A DNA stretch of 64,000 nt from Paenibacillus sp. FSL A5-0031 (GTDB lineage: Bacteria > Bacillota > Bacilli > Paenibacillales > Paenibacillaceae): positions 124,001-188,000 of the forward strand of contig NZ_MRTD01000009.1 in NCBI RefSeq assembly GCF_001956295.1, given 5' to 3'. Both the position numbers and the translations under genes were made by a program. Of the stretch, positions 16,859 to 25,545 are shown one piece after another. The notes under the pieces are model-generated. The model was not told where the DNA came from. It saw only the letters and a list, made by a program, of their open reading frames with translations, and did not search any database. Within the stretch, counting starts at the first letter, position 1. Each line of letters begins with the position of its first letter.

Positions 16859-18289
16859 ATGTCAGGAAATTCAAAGGCTTTGACTAATGTGAATCCGCTA
16901 AGATGGAAGGCATTGTTCTTGCTATGCTTGGCTCAGTTCATCGTTATCATGGATACATCCATCATCGGGGTTGCTCTGCCAGCTGTTAAAGAAGCACTTG
17001 GTTACTCGCAAAACAACCTGCAATGGGTATTTAATGCGTATGTCATTTTCTTCGGGGGATTATTGCTGCTAGGAGGCCGACTTTCCGATCTATTCGGTCA
17101 ACGCAAGATGTTTATGCTCGGCTTTATAATTTTGTCACTTGCTTCGCTGTTAGCCGGATTAGCTTGGTCCCAGGAGTCGATGAATATCGGCCGTGCCATT
17201 CAAGGATTTGGATCTGCGCTAATCGCTCCAGCTGCATTGACCATCATCATGCAACTCTTTGCCGCTAACCCTAAGGAGTTAAACAAAGCTTTCGGCTTCT
17301 GGGGAGCATCCGCAGCAGCAGGCGGAACCGCCGGGGTTTTCCTTGGAGGAGTCATCACGGAATGGCTCAGTTGGAATTGGACATTCCTAATCAACATCCC
17401 CGTGGGCTTGTTCGCTATTTTGTACAGTCTGTATGTCCTTCCAAAAGGAACAAAAAGTAAAGGCAGCATCGATATCTTAGGATCACTGACGGTCACAGCT
17501 GCGTTGGTGCTGGCGGTATATGCGATCGTCACTTCGGAGCATAACGGATGGGGGGCGCAAACATTTGGTCTATTGGCCATTGCTGCTGTACTGTTCATTC
17601 TGTTTCTGATCGTGCAAGCGAAGAAAAAAGACCCGCTCGTACCTCTACGGATATTTAGAGCTCCAAATCTACTTGCGAGCAATATCATTTTGGCAACTCT
17701 TTCAGGTGCTTGGATTCCGCTTTGGTTTTTCTTAAATCTGTATCTTCAACAGGTTTTGAACTATTCGGCATTCATGGGCGGGGTTGCTCTGGTGCCGATG
17801 ACGATCCTCATCATGATCTTGATGGTCGCAGTCATGGGAAGGCTTGTCGGCAAGTTCGGCATCAAAGGAAATCTCGTCATTGGTATGCTTATATTAGCAG
17901 GATCACTGTTGCTGTTCGCTGGGAATACGCCAGAGGATGGAAACTTCGTTACCAACGTACTATGGGCTTCTCTACTCGGGGCACTTGGCATGTCAATGGC
18001 TTATATCCCGGCAACGATTTCCTCCTTGTCGGGGGCAAGGCCGGAAGAATCCGGTTTGGCGTCGGGCTTATCCAATATGAGCTATCAGATTGGTTCAGCC
18101 ATCGGATTAGCTGTCATGGTTGCCGTATCTTCTTCCTGGACAAAAGGGGAGCTGGATAAAGGGATCGATCAAATTGCAGCATTAAATACGGGGTTTCACT
18201 CCGCATTCGTTGGAGCAGCTATCATAGCTATCGTGGGTGCGCTTATCGCGTTGATTTTTATTCGTAAAGGGAAAACGTCAGAGAATTGA
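16859..18289 (+). CDS. MFS drug:H+ antiporter, DHA2 (EmrB/QacA) family, under a CsoR-type promoter
   Basis: 476 residues with 13-14 predicted membrane segments. The DHA2 motifs are visible: QFIVIMDTSIIGVALP (motif D1, about residue 22), GGRLSDLFGQRKMF (motif A, about 76) and GRAIQGFGSALIAPA (motif C region, about 108). It ends with a basic tail. AAGGAGG precedes the ATG. DHA2 proteins export lipophilic drugs or cations; the CsoR-type operator in its promoter suggests induction by copper, a regulatory link not typical of the family. A weak hairpin at 18307-18333 follows. Confidence 0.9.
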   Translation: MSGNSKALTNVNPLRWKALFLLCLAQFIVIMDTSIIGVALPAVKEALGYSQNNLQWVFNAYVIFFGGLLLLGGRLSDLFGQRKMFMLGFIILSLASLLAGLAWSQESMNIGRAIQGFGSALIAPAALTIIMQLFAANPKELNKAFGFWGASAAAGGTAGVFLGGVITEWLSWNWTFLINIPVGLFAILYSLYVLPKGTKSKGSIDILGSLTVTAALVLAVYAIVTSEHNGWGAQTFGLLAIAAVLFILFLIVQAKKKDPLVPLRIFRAPNLLASNIILATLSGAWIPLWFFLNLYLQQVLNYSAFMGGVALVPMTILIMILMVAVMGRLVGKFGIKGNLVIGMLILAGSLLLFAGNTPEDGNFVTNVLWASLLGALGMSMAYIPATISSLSGARPEESGLASGLSNMSYQIGSAIGLAVMVAVSSSWTKGELDKGIDQIAALNTGFHSAFVGAAIIAIVGALIALIFIRKGKTSEN

Positions 18290-18351
18290 AAATGAGATAG
18301 CATAATAATCAGTCGTGTTATTCACGGCTGATTTGCTGCTTTATCAGAACT

Positions 18352-18380
18352 TTGCATCGGATAGGGTTAGGGGGTATAAT
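18352..18380 (+). promoter_or_regulatory. csoR promoter with CsoR-type operator
   Basis: TTGCAT (18352-18357), 17-nt spacer, TATAAT (18375-18380). The operator TAGGGTTAGGGGGTATAAT (18362-18380) covers spacer and -10, consistent with autorepression. Confidence 0.75.
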
Positions 18381-18405
18381 AGGGCTTAAGGGGAGGGGAT
18401 AAGCC

Positions 18406-18735
18406 ATGGAAAATGAATTAACGGTTGCATCCGCTGGACATGAAAATCATCACCACCATCAACATAGCCATCACTCCGAGAAGACCAAGATAAACCTGAC
18501 CAGTCGCTTGAACCGAATTGAAGGGCAAATTCGAGGGATCAAAGGGTTAATTGAAAAAGATACGTATTGCGATGATGTGCTCAATCAGATCGCGTCGGTT
18601 CAATCGGCTCTAAACGGCGTCGGAAAATTACTTCTCGAGAACCATATGAAAAGCTGTGTCGTTGAAAAAATTCAATCGGGTGAACATGGAGTCATTGATG
18701 AGTTGTTGACGACAATAAATAAACTAATGAAATGA
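18406..18735 (+). CDS. csoR: CsoR-type copper-sensing repressor
   Basis: 109 residues. The core (30-109) is the all-helical DUF156 fold with NRIEGQIRGIKGLIE. The Cu(I) ligands Cys 55, His 80 and Cys 84 are all present with C-x24-H-x3-C spacing, which separates CsoR from FrmR, RcnR and CstR relatives. Residues 11-23 form an unusual His-rich extension (HENHHHHQHSHH) that might bind metal. AAGGGGAGGGG precedes the ATG. Apo-CsoR is expected to repress the TAGGGTnnGGGGG promoters and release on Cu(I). Confidence 0.92.
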   Translation: MENELTVASAGHENHHHHQHSHHSEKTKINLTSRLNRIEGQIRGIKGLIEKDTYCDDVLNQIASVQSALNGVGKLLLENHMKSCVVEKIQSGEHGVIDELLTTINKLMK

Positions 18736-18742
18736 TAATCGG

Positions 18743-18780
18743 AGCAAATGTGCTTGTGTACATTTGCTTTTAAATTTTAT
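18743..18780 (+). terminator. Intrinsic terminator after csoR
   Basis: AGCAAATGT pairs with ACATTTGCT across GCTTGTGT, followed by a T-rich tail. Confidence 0.75.
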
Positions 18781-18793
18781 TCATCAACTTCGC

Positions 18794-18823
18794 TTGACAT
18801 TACATAGGGTACGGGGGTATTCT
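18794..18823 (+). promoter_or_regulatory. Promoter with CsoR-type operator, upstream of copZ-copA
   Basis: TTGACA (18794-18799), 18-nt spacer, TATTCT (18818-18823); operator TAGGGTACGGGGGTATTCT (18805-18823). It lies about 330 nt before copZ. Confidence 0.75.
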
Positions 18824-19152
18824 ATATTTATCGTTACCATTAATTACAAAGGTTGTGTTGGAGCTTGACTCTTCGTAGCAACTCCACTCTCGTAAAGGTG
18901 CGGAAGAAGTGGGCATGCCATTCGTTCATTGGCTGGATAAAGCGTTCACGGGCTTGAGAGTGTCGATTCTAATAAAATCGGATATGCAGGCTGCACCCTT
19001 GGAGCAAGTGAACCGTTTGCGAAAGGGAAGTGTGACTAAGCTTGTCGGTTGAATCAACTTCAAGGAAGTCATCAATAATTATTATTTTGTCGTTAATATA
19101 CTATAGGGTAGTATTGTATATTAACAAAATAAATGAGACGGAGGAATTAAAA
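18824..19152 (+). other. Long leader or gene remnant between the CsoR-type promoter and copZ
   Basis: About 330 nt with no recognisable intact gene. One frame is open from 18879 to 19050, and from its ATG at 18915 it would encode 44 residues (begins MPFVHWLDKAFTG, ends TKLVG). No ribosome site precedes that ATG and I do not recognise the protein; it may be a decayed gene fragment. A second, weaker operator-like sequence, TAGGGTAGTATTGTATATT, is at 19104-19122 just before copZ. Confidence 0.5.
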
Positions 19153-19356
19153 ATGAAAAACGTAATGTTAAATGTAGAAGGAATGACTTGCGGCAGTTGT
19201 GTTCGTAGGATTGAAGGTGCAGTCGAAACTCTCGGTGCCAAAGCGACTGTTGATCGAGCCGCAGGCCTGGTTGAATTGGTGTATGACGACAGTGAAACCT
19301 CATTGGAAGCCATTGTCGAAACGATTGAGAAACAGGGTTACGATGTCGTGAAGTAA
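19153..19356 (+). CDS. copZ: Copper chaperone CopZ
   Basis: 67 residues, one heavy-metal-associated domain with the Cu(I) motif GMTCGSC (Cys 13 and Cys 16) and the typical beta-alpha-beta pattern ending EKQGYDVVK. ACGGAGG precedes ATG 19153; a longer frame upstream lacks support. The residue after Met-Thr-Cys is Gly-Ser rather than the common Gly/Gln-His. Followed 50 nt later by copA, to which it would deliver Cu(I). Confidence 0.9.
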   Translation: MKNVMLNVEGMTCGSCVRRIEGAVETLGAKATVDRAAGLVELVYDDSETSLEAIVETIEKQGYDVVK

Positions 19357-19406
19357 AAACGTCACATAGTTAAGATGGTAATACGACAGAAGAATAGGTG
19401 ATGATC

Positions 19407-21836
19407 ATGAGCAGTTCTAATCAAGCAGTATCTAATCAACAAGCCACACTACAGATCACTGGCATGACTTGCGCAGCATGTGCGAGCCGTATAGAGAAAG
19501 GTCTGAATAAGCTGGAAGGCGTTGCACAAGCAAACGTGAACTTCGCCATGGAGCAAGCATCCGTCAACTTTGACCCTTCTCAAGTGAACATGTCCCAATT
19601 GGAACAGAAAATTCAAGCCTTGGGATACGGTACGGTAAAGGAGTCCATTGACTTCGATATTGTAGGCATGACCTGCGCAGCGTGCGCCACGCGCATCGAG
19701 AAGGGCCTTAACAAAATGAGCGGTGTAAAAGCGACGGTAAACTTAGCTTTGGAGACGGCGCATGTGGAATTTATTCCATCCATGACAAGTGCTGCGGATA
19801 TGATCAAGAAAGTCGAACAGATCGGCTATAAAGCTAAACCAAAGAACGAGCAGACGAGTGAAAGCGATCATAAGAAAAAGGAAGTCCGCAGCCTGCAGAT
19901 CCGGTTGATTGTATCAGCTATTCTCTCTTTGCCGCTTCTCTGGGCTATGGTTGGGCATTTCTCCTTTACGTCATGGATATGGGTGCCTGAGATTTTCATG
20001 AATCCATGGTTCCAATTGATATTGGCTACCCCAGTACAGTTCATTATTGGCAGCCGATTCTATGTCGGAGCCTACAAGGCGCTGCGCAATGGCAGTGCGA
20101 ATATGGATGTATTGGTAGCGCTCGGCACATCTGCCGCCTACTTCTATAGTGTTTACTTAACCATCGAATCAATAAATGCATCCGCACATCATCAGGTTGA
20201 GATGTATTATGAGACGAGTGCCGTGCTGATTACGTTAATATTGCTGGGTAAATTATTCGAAACGCTGGCGAAAGGCCGATCTTCCGAAGCGATTAAAGCA
20301 TTGATGGGCTTACAAGCCAAGTCGGCTATCGTCATACGGGATGGTCAGGAAGTTAGTATTCCAATAGAAGACGTAGTAACTGGAGATGTATTCCTAGTTA
20401 AACCCGGCGAGAAAGTGCCAGTCGATGGTGTAGTGCTTGAAGGGTTATCGGCAGTTGATGAATCGATGTTAACCGGTGAAAGTATCCCGGTAGATAAGCA
20501 GACAGGAGATCAAGTCATTGGAGCAACGCTGAACAAAAACGGCGTGCTTAAAGTTAGAGCGACTAAAGTTGGCAAAGAAACGGCGCTTTCCCAAATCATC
20601 AAAGTTGTAGAGGAAGCGCAAGGCTCGAAAGCGCCGATTCAAAGGGTAGCCGACGTGATCTCGGGAATATTCGTCCCGATCGTTGTAGGGATCGCGATCG
20701 TCACTTTCTTGATCTGGTACTTCGCTGTTGATGCAGGCAATTTCGCAGAGGCGTTGGAGAAGGCAATTGCCGTTCTGGTTATAGCATGCCCGTGTGCGCT
20801 AGGTCTTGCTACGCCAACATCGATTATGGCCGGTTCGGGTCGATCCGCTGAACTCGGTATTTTGTTCAAAGGCGGCGAGCATTTAGAATCCACGCATCGC
20901 ATTAACACCATTATATTGGATAAAACGGGAACGGTAACAAAAGGCAAGCCGGAATTGACGGATGTACGGATTGAGCAAGGCTATAATCGGGAACAGCTCT
21001 TGTCCTGGATTGCTGCAGCGGAGAAAAATTCGGAGCATCCGTTAGCGGAAGCGATCGTGGCTGGTATTCAAGAGCAAGGTATTTCTCTCCCATCGACCGA
21101 TTCCTTTCAAGCGATACCTGGGTTTGGCATTGAAGCTACAGTCGAAGGGAACGAATTGCTAATAGGGACCCGAAAGTTATTGGCGAAAGCTAGCGTGAAC
21201 GCGGAGTCCGCTTTTGAAGAAATGAGCCGACTGGAGTCGGTTGGAAAAACAGCGATGCTGGTTGCGGTTAACGGGAAGTACGCTGGTATGGTAGCCGTAG
21301 CGGACACGATTAAAGATACGTCAAAGCAGGCAGTTGCCAGATTAAAGCAGCTCGGTTTGGAAGTCGTGATGATGACAGGCGACAATGAACGTACGGCGAA
21401 AGCCATTGCGAGCCAAGTTGGAATCGACCATGTGCTGGCGGAAGTGCTGCCGGGTGGCAAAGCCAACGAGGTCAAGCGATTGCAAGAAAGCGGTAAGAAG
21501 GTCGCGATGGTTGGAGATGGAATTAACGATGCGCCGGCATTGGCTATTGCGGATATCGGAATGGCTATCGGAACGGGAACTGATGTGGCCATGGAGGCTG
21601 CGGATGTTACTTTAATGCGCGGTGACTTGAACAGTATTCCGGACGCGATCTCGATGAGTAAGAAAACGATGGTAAACATTAAGCAAAACTTGTTCTGGGC
21701 GCTTGCTTATAACGTCATCGGCATCCCGATTGCAGCGCTTGGATTCCTTGCACCATGGCTCGCTGGAGCAGCTATGGCTTTAAGCTCCGTTTCCGTTGTG
21801 CTGAATGCGCTGCGTCTACAAAGGGCAAAAGTTTAA
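19407..21836 (+). CDS. copA: Copper-exporting P1B-type ATPase CopA
   Basis: 809 residues from ATG 19407 (AGGTGAT upstream); GTG 19398 and ATG 19401 are also in frame. Two N-terminal metal-binding domains with [10 protein letters not shown] and [10 protein letters not shown], eight membrane segments, the A-domain TGES, the membrane metal site [10 protein letters not shown], the phosphorylation motif DKTGTVTKG and the hinge [11 protein letters not shown]. All catalytic motifs are intact. It pumps Cu(I) out of the cytoplasm at the expense of ATP. Cotranscribed with copZ. Confidence 0.95.
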   Translation: MSSSNQAVSNQQATLQITGMTCAACASRIEKGLNKLEGVAQANVNFAMEQASVNFDPSQVNMSQLEQKIQALGYGTVKESIDFDIVGMTCAACATRIEKGLNKMSGVKATVNLALETAHVEFIPSMTSAADMIKKVEQIGYKAKPKNEQTSESDHKKKEVRSLQIRLIVSAILSLPLLWAMVGHFSFTSWIWVPEIFMNPWFQLILATPVQFIIGSRFYVGAYKALRNGSANMDVLVALGTSAAYFYSVYLTIESINASAHHQVEMYYETSAVLITLILLGKLFETLAKGRSSEAIKALMGLQAKSAIVIRDGQEVSIPIEDVVTGDVFLVKPGEKVPVDGVVLEGLSAVDESMLTGESIPVDKQTGDQVIGATLNKNGVLKVRATKVGKETALSQIIKVVEEAQGSKAPIQRVADVISGIFVPIVVGIAIVTFLIWYFAVDAGNFAEALEKAIAVLVIACPCALGLATPTSIMAGSGRSAELGILFKGGEHLESTHRINTIILDKTGTVTKGKPELTDVRIEQGYNREQLLSWIAAAEKNSEHPLAEAIVAGIQEQGISLPSTDSFQAIPGFGIEATVEGNELLIGTRKLLAKASVNAESAFEEMSRLESVGKTAMLVAVNGKYAGMVAVADTIKDTSKQAVARLKQLGLEVVMMTGDNERTAKAIASQVGIDHVLAEVLPGGKANEVKRLQESGKKVAMVGDGINDAPALAIADIGMAIGTGTDVAMEAADVTLMRGDLNSIPDAISMSKKTMVNIKQNLFWALAYNVIGIPIAALGFLAPWLAGAAMALSSVSVVLNALRLQRAKV

Positions 21837-21861
21837 AGTTATTCATATCCTGGAGGCTAAA

Positions 21862-22740
21862 ATGAAACGAATTTATTTGATCGGATTGCTAGCTGTACTC
21901 GTTTTTGTTGCTGCTTGCGGAAAACAAAATAAACAAGAAACAGATAATCATGGTGCTCATGGCGGGAATTCTCAAGCAGCATCACCCGCTGCATCCAGTG
22001 CCGAAGAGCACGGAGCTCACGGAGAAGAACATGCTGGCGAGACGAAGAAGCTAGAGACGAATGCCGATTGGAAATGGTCAGAAGAAACGCCGAAATCTGG
22101 AGAGAACACCGTAATAACCGTACAAATTCAAGATACGGACGGAATGGCCATCGAGGCATTTGATATTAATCACGAGAAGAAGCTTCATCTCATCGCAGTC
22201 AGCAAAGATTTATCTTACTTTGACCACATCCATCCGGAGTACAAAGGGAATGGGCAATTTGAAATCACGACATCGTTCCCTTTGGGTGGAGACTATAAGT
22301 TATTCGCCGACTATATCCCTACCGGCGGCTCCGCCACAACGAAGTCTGAATGGATCAAGGTAGAAGGGCTAGCCGCTGAACAAGTTCCGATTAAGCCATC
22401 GGATGAACAGTCCGTGATTGTGGACGGGGTAGAAATCACACTCGAAAACAATCATTCGGAAGCCGGCAAAGAAATGGAGTTGAACTTCAAACTTACGGAT
22501 GCGAAGTCCAAAGATCCAATAACGGATTTAGAGCCTTACTTAGGCGCAGTTGGGCACGTTGTGATTCTTAGCGAAGATACAGAGCAGTATTTGCATGTAC
22601 ACCCGCTGGAGGAAAAAGCGAAAGGCCCGGATGCGAAATTCATGACGACTTTCCCGAGTGCTGGTGTATATAAGATCTGGGGGCAATTTCAACGAAACGG
22701 TAAAACGTTTATCAGCCCTTTTGTAGTTGAAGTGAAATAA
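21862..22740 (+). CDS. His-rich lipoprotein of the copper locus, two YtkA-like domains
   Basis: 292 residues from ATG 21862 (GGAGG upstream). Lipoprotein signal with lipobox VAAC (Cys 19), then a His/Ala-rich tether (HGAHGG, HGAHGEEH). Two similar beta-sandwich domains follow, each with a His-x-His-Pro motif (DHIHPEY and LHVHPLE) and a closing G(G/V)YK(L/I)(F/W) strand, resembling YtkA-like/FixH-type domains. Starts 25 nt after copA and is closed by a terminator, so it is part of the copper operon. Probable role: extracytoplasmic copper binding or transfer (inferred). Confidence 0.75.
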   Translation: MKRIYLIGLLAVLVFVAACGKQNKQETDNHGAHGGNSQAASPAASSAEEHGAHGEEHAGETKKLETNADWKWSEETPKSGENTVITVQIQDTDGMAIEAFDINHEKKLHLIAVSKDLSYFDHIHPEYKGNGQFEITTSFPLGGDYKLFADYIPTGGSATTKSEWIKVEGLAAEQVPIKPSDEQSVIVDGVEITLENNHSEAGKEMELNFKLTDAKSKDPITDLEPYLGAVGHVVILSEDTEQYLHVHPLEEKAKGPDAKFMTTFPSAGVYKIWGQFQRNGKTFISPFVVEVK

Positions 22741-22751
22741 ACGAATCTTAA

Positions 22752-22780
22752 GTCCGCGTAAAATCGCGGGCTTTTTTTTA
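22752..22780 (+). terminator. Intrinsic terminator of the copper operon
   Basis: GTCCGCG, loop TAAAAT, CGCGGGC, then a T8 run. Confidence 0.85.
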
Positions 22781-22887
22781 GTTATTGGACAATGTTCCTG
22801 TCATCTGACACAAATAGGCTATGGTATAGTAAGGAAACAGATTGAAAATATATAATGACTTTACATAGATAGGATAGGTGGGACGGC

Positions 22888-23586
22888 TTGAAACAACGCA
22901 TATTGCTCGTAGAGGACGATCGATCGATTAGCGAAATGGTAGAGGCTTATTTGACGTTGGAAGGCTTCCATATCGTACATGCGGCAGATGGTGAAGAAGC
23001 ACTGCGGTTATTTTCTCAGGAAACGTATGATTTAATATTGCTGGATGTCATGCTGCCTAAGCTGAATGGCATTGATTTTCTGAAGAAGATTAGGGAGCAT
23101 AGTCTGCTTCCAGTCCTCATTTTATCTGCTAAGGATGGCGATGTGGACAAAGCTTTAGGATTAGGCTTCGGAGCGGATGACTATCTGGCCAAACCGTTCT
23201 CTATGATCGAACTGCTCGCAAGAGTAAAAGCTGCAATTCGCAGAGCAACGCAATACTCAGGTGTTCAGAATCAGGCAGCGCCTAGTGTACTTCGTGTTCA
23301 TGAGCTTACGATCGATACGGACAATATTGATGTAAGTAAACGGGGCAAGTCGATTAAGCTTACTTCAAAGGAATGGCAGATCATAAAGCTTCTAACGATG
23401 AACCCAACCAAAGTGTTTACGAAGGAGCAAATTTACAGATCTGTCTGGAACGATGATTACTTTGGAGATGAGAATGTTATAAACGTTCATATCAGCCGTT
23501 TGAGAGAGAAGATCGAAGACGATCCATCAGCGCCGCAATATATTAAGACGTTATGGGGCATCGGATATAAGCTGGGAGAATTTTAA
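22888..23586 (+). CDS. OmpR-family response regulator of a peptide-resistance module
   Basis: 232 residues. Receiver domain with EDD at 9-11, Asp 53 in LLDVMLPKLNG, and Lys in LAKPF; winged-helix output domain from about 130 (LTSKEWQIIKLL, VNVHISRLREKIED-like region, GIGYKLG). Starts at TTG 22888. The kinase gene begins one nucleotide after its stop, and an ABC exporter follows, as in BcrR/lantibiotic-resistance loci. It likely activates the exporter genes. Confidence 0.9.
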   Translation: MKQRILLVEDDRSISEMVEAYLTLEGFHIVHAADGEEALRLFSQETYDLILLDVMLPKLNGIDFLKKIREHSLLPVLILSAKDGDVDKALGLGFGADDYLAKPFSMIELLARVKAAIRRATQYSGVQNQAAPSVLRVHELTIDTDNIDVSKRGKSIKLTSKEWQIIKLLTMNPTKVFTKEQIYRSVWNDDYFGDENVINVHISRLREKIEDDPSAPQYIKTLWGIGYKLGEF

Positions 23587-23587
23587 T

Positions 23588-24523
23588 ATGGTTTATAGCT
23601 TAGTAGGTATCATTGTCATACTCGCCATTTTAAATGTCATTCAGTATCAAATGAAGCGGGCTAGAAGCTCCGACTTACGGTATATTGCAAACCAGATCAG
23701 CAGACAGCTGGAGCAGCACTCTTCGGAAATGCTGCTCCTCATGACAGATGATCGCGAATTGAAGCTGCTGCTGGTCGAGTTAAACCGCCTCTTCACAGAT
23801 AATCAAAATAAGCTGGCGCAGTTTACTAAAACGAACCATTCCATGAGGAAAATGCTTGCTAACTTCTCGCATGATCTAAAAACACCGCTAACCGTCGTAC
23901 TCGGCTATGCCGAGATGATACAAGGCAGCCGCGAGATGGCATCTGAAGAAAGAGAACGTCTTCTTCGGCTGATTCATGAAAAAACGCTGGAGATCATTAA
24001 GCTGATGAACGGTTTTTTCGATTTAGCTAGATTAGAAGCGGGTGACAACGATATCACGCTATCGCGAATACATATGAACGAGCTGTGCAAAAAAAGCATT
24101 TTGTCCTTTTACGATCTGGTGCAGGCAAGCGGCTATGAAGCAGATATTCAAATTCCAGAAGAAGCGATCTATGCTTTAGGGAACGAGGAAGCGCTGGAGC
24201 GGGTGCTCAGCAATTTATTGTCCAATGCCATTCGTTACGGCAGCGATGGGAAGAGAATTGGGCTTGCTATGAGCGTTGACGCTTCGCATGTTAGGATTGA
24301 CGTTTCGGATTGCGGCAAAGGGATTAGGGCTCGAAATCAGGAGCTTGTTTTTGAAAGGATGTTTACGCTGGAGGAGTCTAGAAACAAGGCTTTCCAGGGA
24401 AGTGGATTGGGCTTAACGATTACGAAAAGACTCGTGGAGGAAATGAATGGCGAGATCACATTGCATAGCATCCCGTTTGAGAAAACGACGTTCACGGTTA
24501 AGCTCAAACGCATGACCTATTAG
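23588..24523 (+). CDS. Membrane histidine kinase of the peptide-resistance module
   Basis: 311 residues with one N-terminal membrane segment (residues 2-17), a short cytoplasmic coiled region, H-box ANFSHDLKTPLT (His about 96), N-box NLLSNAIRYG, and G-boxes DCGKGI and GSGLGLTITKRL. The near absence of an extracytoplasmic sensor resembles intramembrane-sensing kinases of lantibiotic or bacitracin modules, which often sense through the transporter. Coupled to the regulator gene with a 1-nt gap. Confidence 0.88.
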   Translation: MVYSLVGIIVILAILNVIQYQMKRARSSDLRYIANQISRQLEQHSSEMLLLMTDDRELKLLLVELNRLFTDNQNKLAQFTKTNHSMRKMLANFSHDLKTPLTVVLGYAEMIQGSREMASEERERLLRLIHEKTLEIIKLMNGFFDLARLEAGDNDITLSRIHMNELCKKSILSFYDLVQASGYEADIQIPEEAIYALGNEEALERVLSNLLSNAIRYGSDGKRIGLAMSVDASHVRIDVSDCGKGIRARNQELVFERMFTLEESRNKAFQGSGLGLTITKRLVEEMNGEITLHSIPFEKTTFTVKLKRMTY

Positions 24524-24618
24524 CAACTTAAGATTTTTGTTAGAAATAAGCAACAAATAAGATAAAGGTGTTCGATAAACTGAGAACTAGTTACAACATG
24601 GAAAGAAGGAGAGAACGA

Positions 24619-25545
24619 GTGGATTATATTTTGAGAACGAGCGGCCTGACGAAAGCATTTGAGGGCAAAGAAGTCGTAAGCAATGTAAGCATGAGCGTGC
24701 GGAAGGGCGAAATATATGGCTTCCTTGGCCCAAATGGCGCAGGGAAAACGACCGTTATGAAAATGCTCACGAATTTGATTAAGCCGACTGCGGGTCAGAT
24801 CGAATTGTTTAATGAGCCGCTTAGGCCTAACACGTATGATGTATTTAAAAGAATGGGAAGCATCATTGAAATGCCGGTTTTTTATGACAAGCTGACTGCC
24901 AAACAAAACCTGCAGCTGCATAACGAGTACATGGGCTGCCATGATGACAAGGTTATCGGAGAGGTGCTCGGCATGGTTGCCCTGCGTAACGTGGATGATA
25001 AAGCGGTTAAAAACTTCTCGCTCGGGATGAAGCAAAGACTGGCGATCGCTAGAGCGATTATGAACAGACCTGAATTGCTCATATTGGATGAGCCGATTAA
25101 TGGGCTTGATCCTGCCGGCATTAAAGAAATTCGTAATCTGCTTCAAATGCTAAGTACAGATTATGGAGTTACTATTCTCATATCGAGCCATTTGCTCAGT
25201 GAAATAGAGCAAATGGCCAATACGATTGGCGTGATCAGCGGCGGCAGGCTCATTAAACAGGTGTCGATGGTAGATGTACGGGGCCAGAACTCAGAATATA
25301 TCGAGCTCATAACGCCGGATCGGACAAAGGCATGCGCTGTGCTAGCCAACGAGCTCCAGCTCACTAATTTTAAAATTATAGATGACAATATGATTCGCAT
25401 CTTTGAATCAGGAGCGATGCAGACGACGATTTCAAAGTCGCTTGCACTAAACGATGTGAATATCGAGTCGCTGAACAAGAAGTACACTTCTTTGGAGCAG
25501 TATTTCCTCGATTTGATTCAAGGAGACGAGGTGAAGCATCCGTGA
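24619..25545 (+). CDS. ABC exporter ATPase, BcrA/lantibiotic-immunity type
   Basis: 309 residues from GTG 24619, supported by AAGGAGAG; ATG 24598 and GTG 24568 lie in frame upstream. Walker A GPNGAGKTT, Q-loop region, signature FSLGMKQRL, Walker B LLILDEPINGLD and switch His in ISSHLL are intact. The C-terminal about 90 residues form the regulatory extension seen in BcrA-like ATPases. It overlaps the permease gene by four nt (GTGA). Confidence 0.9.
   Translation: MDYILRTSGLTKAFEGKEVVSNVSMSVRKGEIYGFLGPNGAGKTTVMKMLTNLIKPTAGQIELFNEPLRPNTYDVFKRMGSIIEMPVFYDKLTAKQNLQLHNEYMGCHDDKVIGEVLGMVALRNVDDKAVKNFSLGMKQRLAIARAIMNRPELLILDEPINGLDPAGIKEIRNLLQMLSTDYGVTILISSHLLSEIEQMANTIGVISGGRLIKQVSMVDVRGQNSEYIELITPDRTKACAVLANELQLTNFKIIDDNMIRIFESGAMQTTISKSLALNDVNIESLNKKYTSLEQYFLDLIQGDEVKHP

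Noticed and set aside
17200..17688. 162-codon minus-strand frame opposite the MFS gene
   Set aside because: Antisense to a membrane transporter with intact motifs; low-complexity composition and no ribosome site.
18307..18333. AATCAGTCGTG/CACGGCTGATT hairpin after the MFS gene as a terminator
   Set aside because: Stem is good but no T tract follows; kept only as a weak possibility in the MFS entry.
21107..21679. 190-codon minus-strand frame opposite copA
   Set aside because: Ser/Ala/Thr-rich antisense shadow of the conserved P and N domains.
24520..25146. 208-codon minus-strand frame opposite the BcrA-like ATPase
   Set aside because: Covers Walker motifs of the real gene on the other strand; no promoter or ribosome site.
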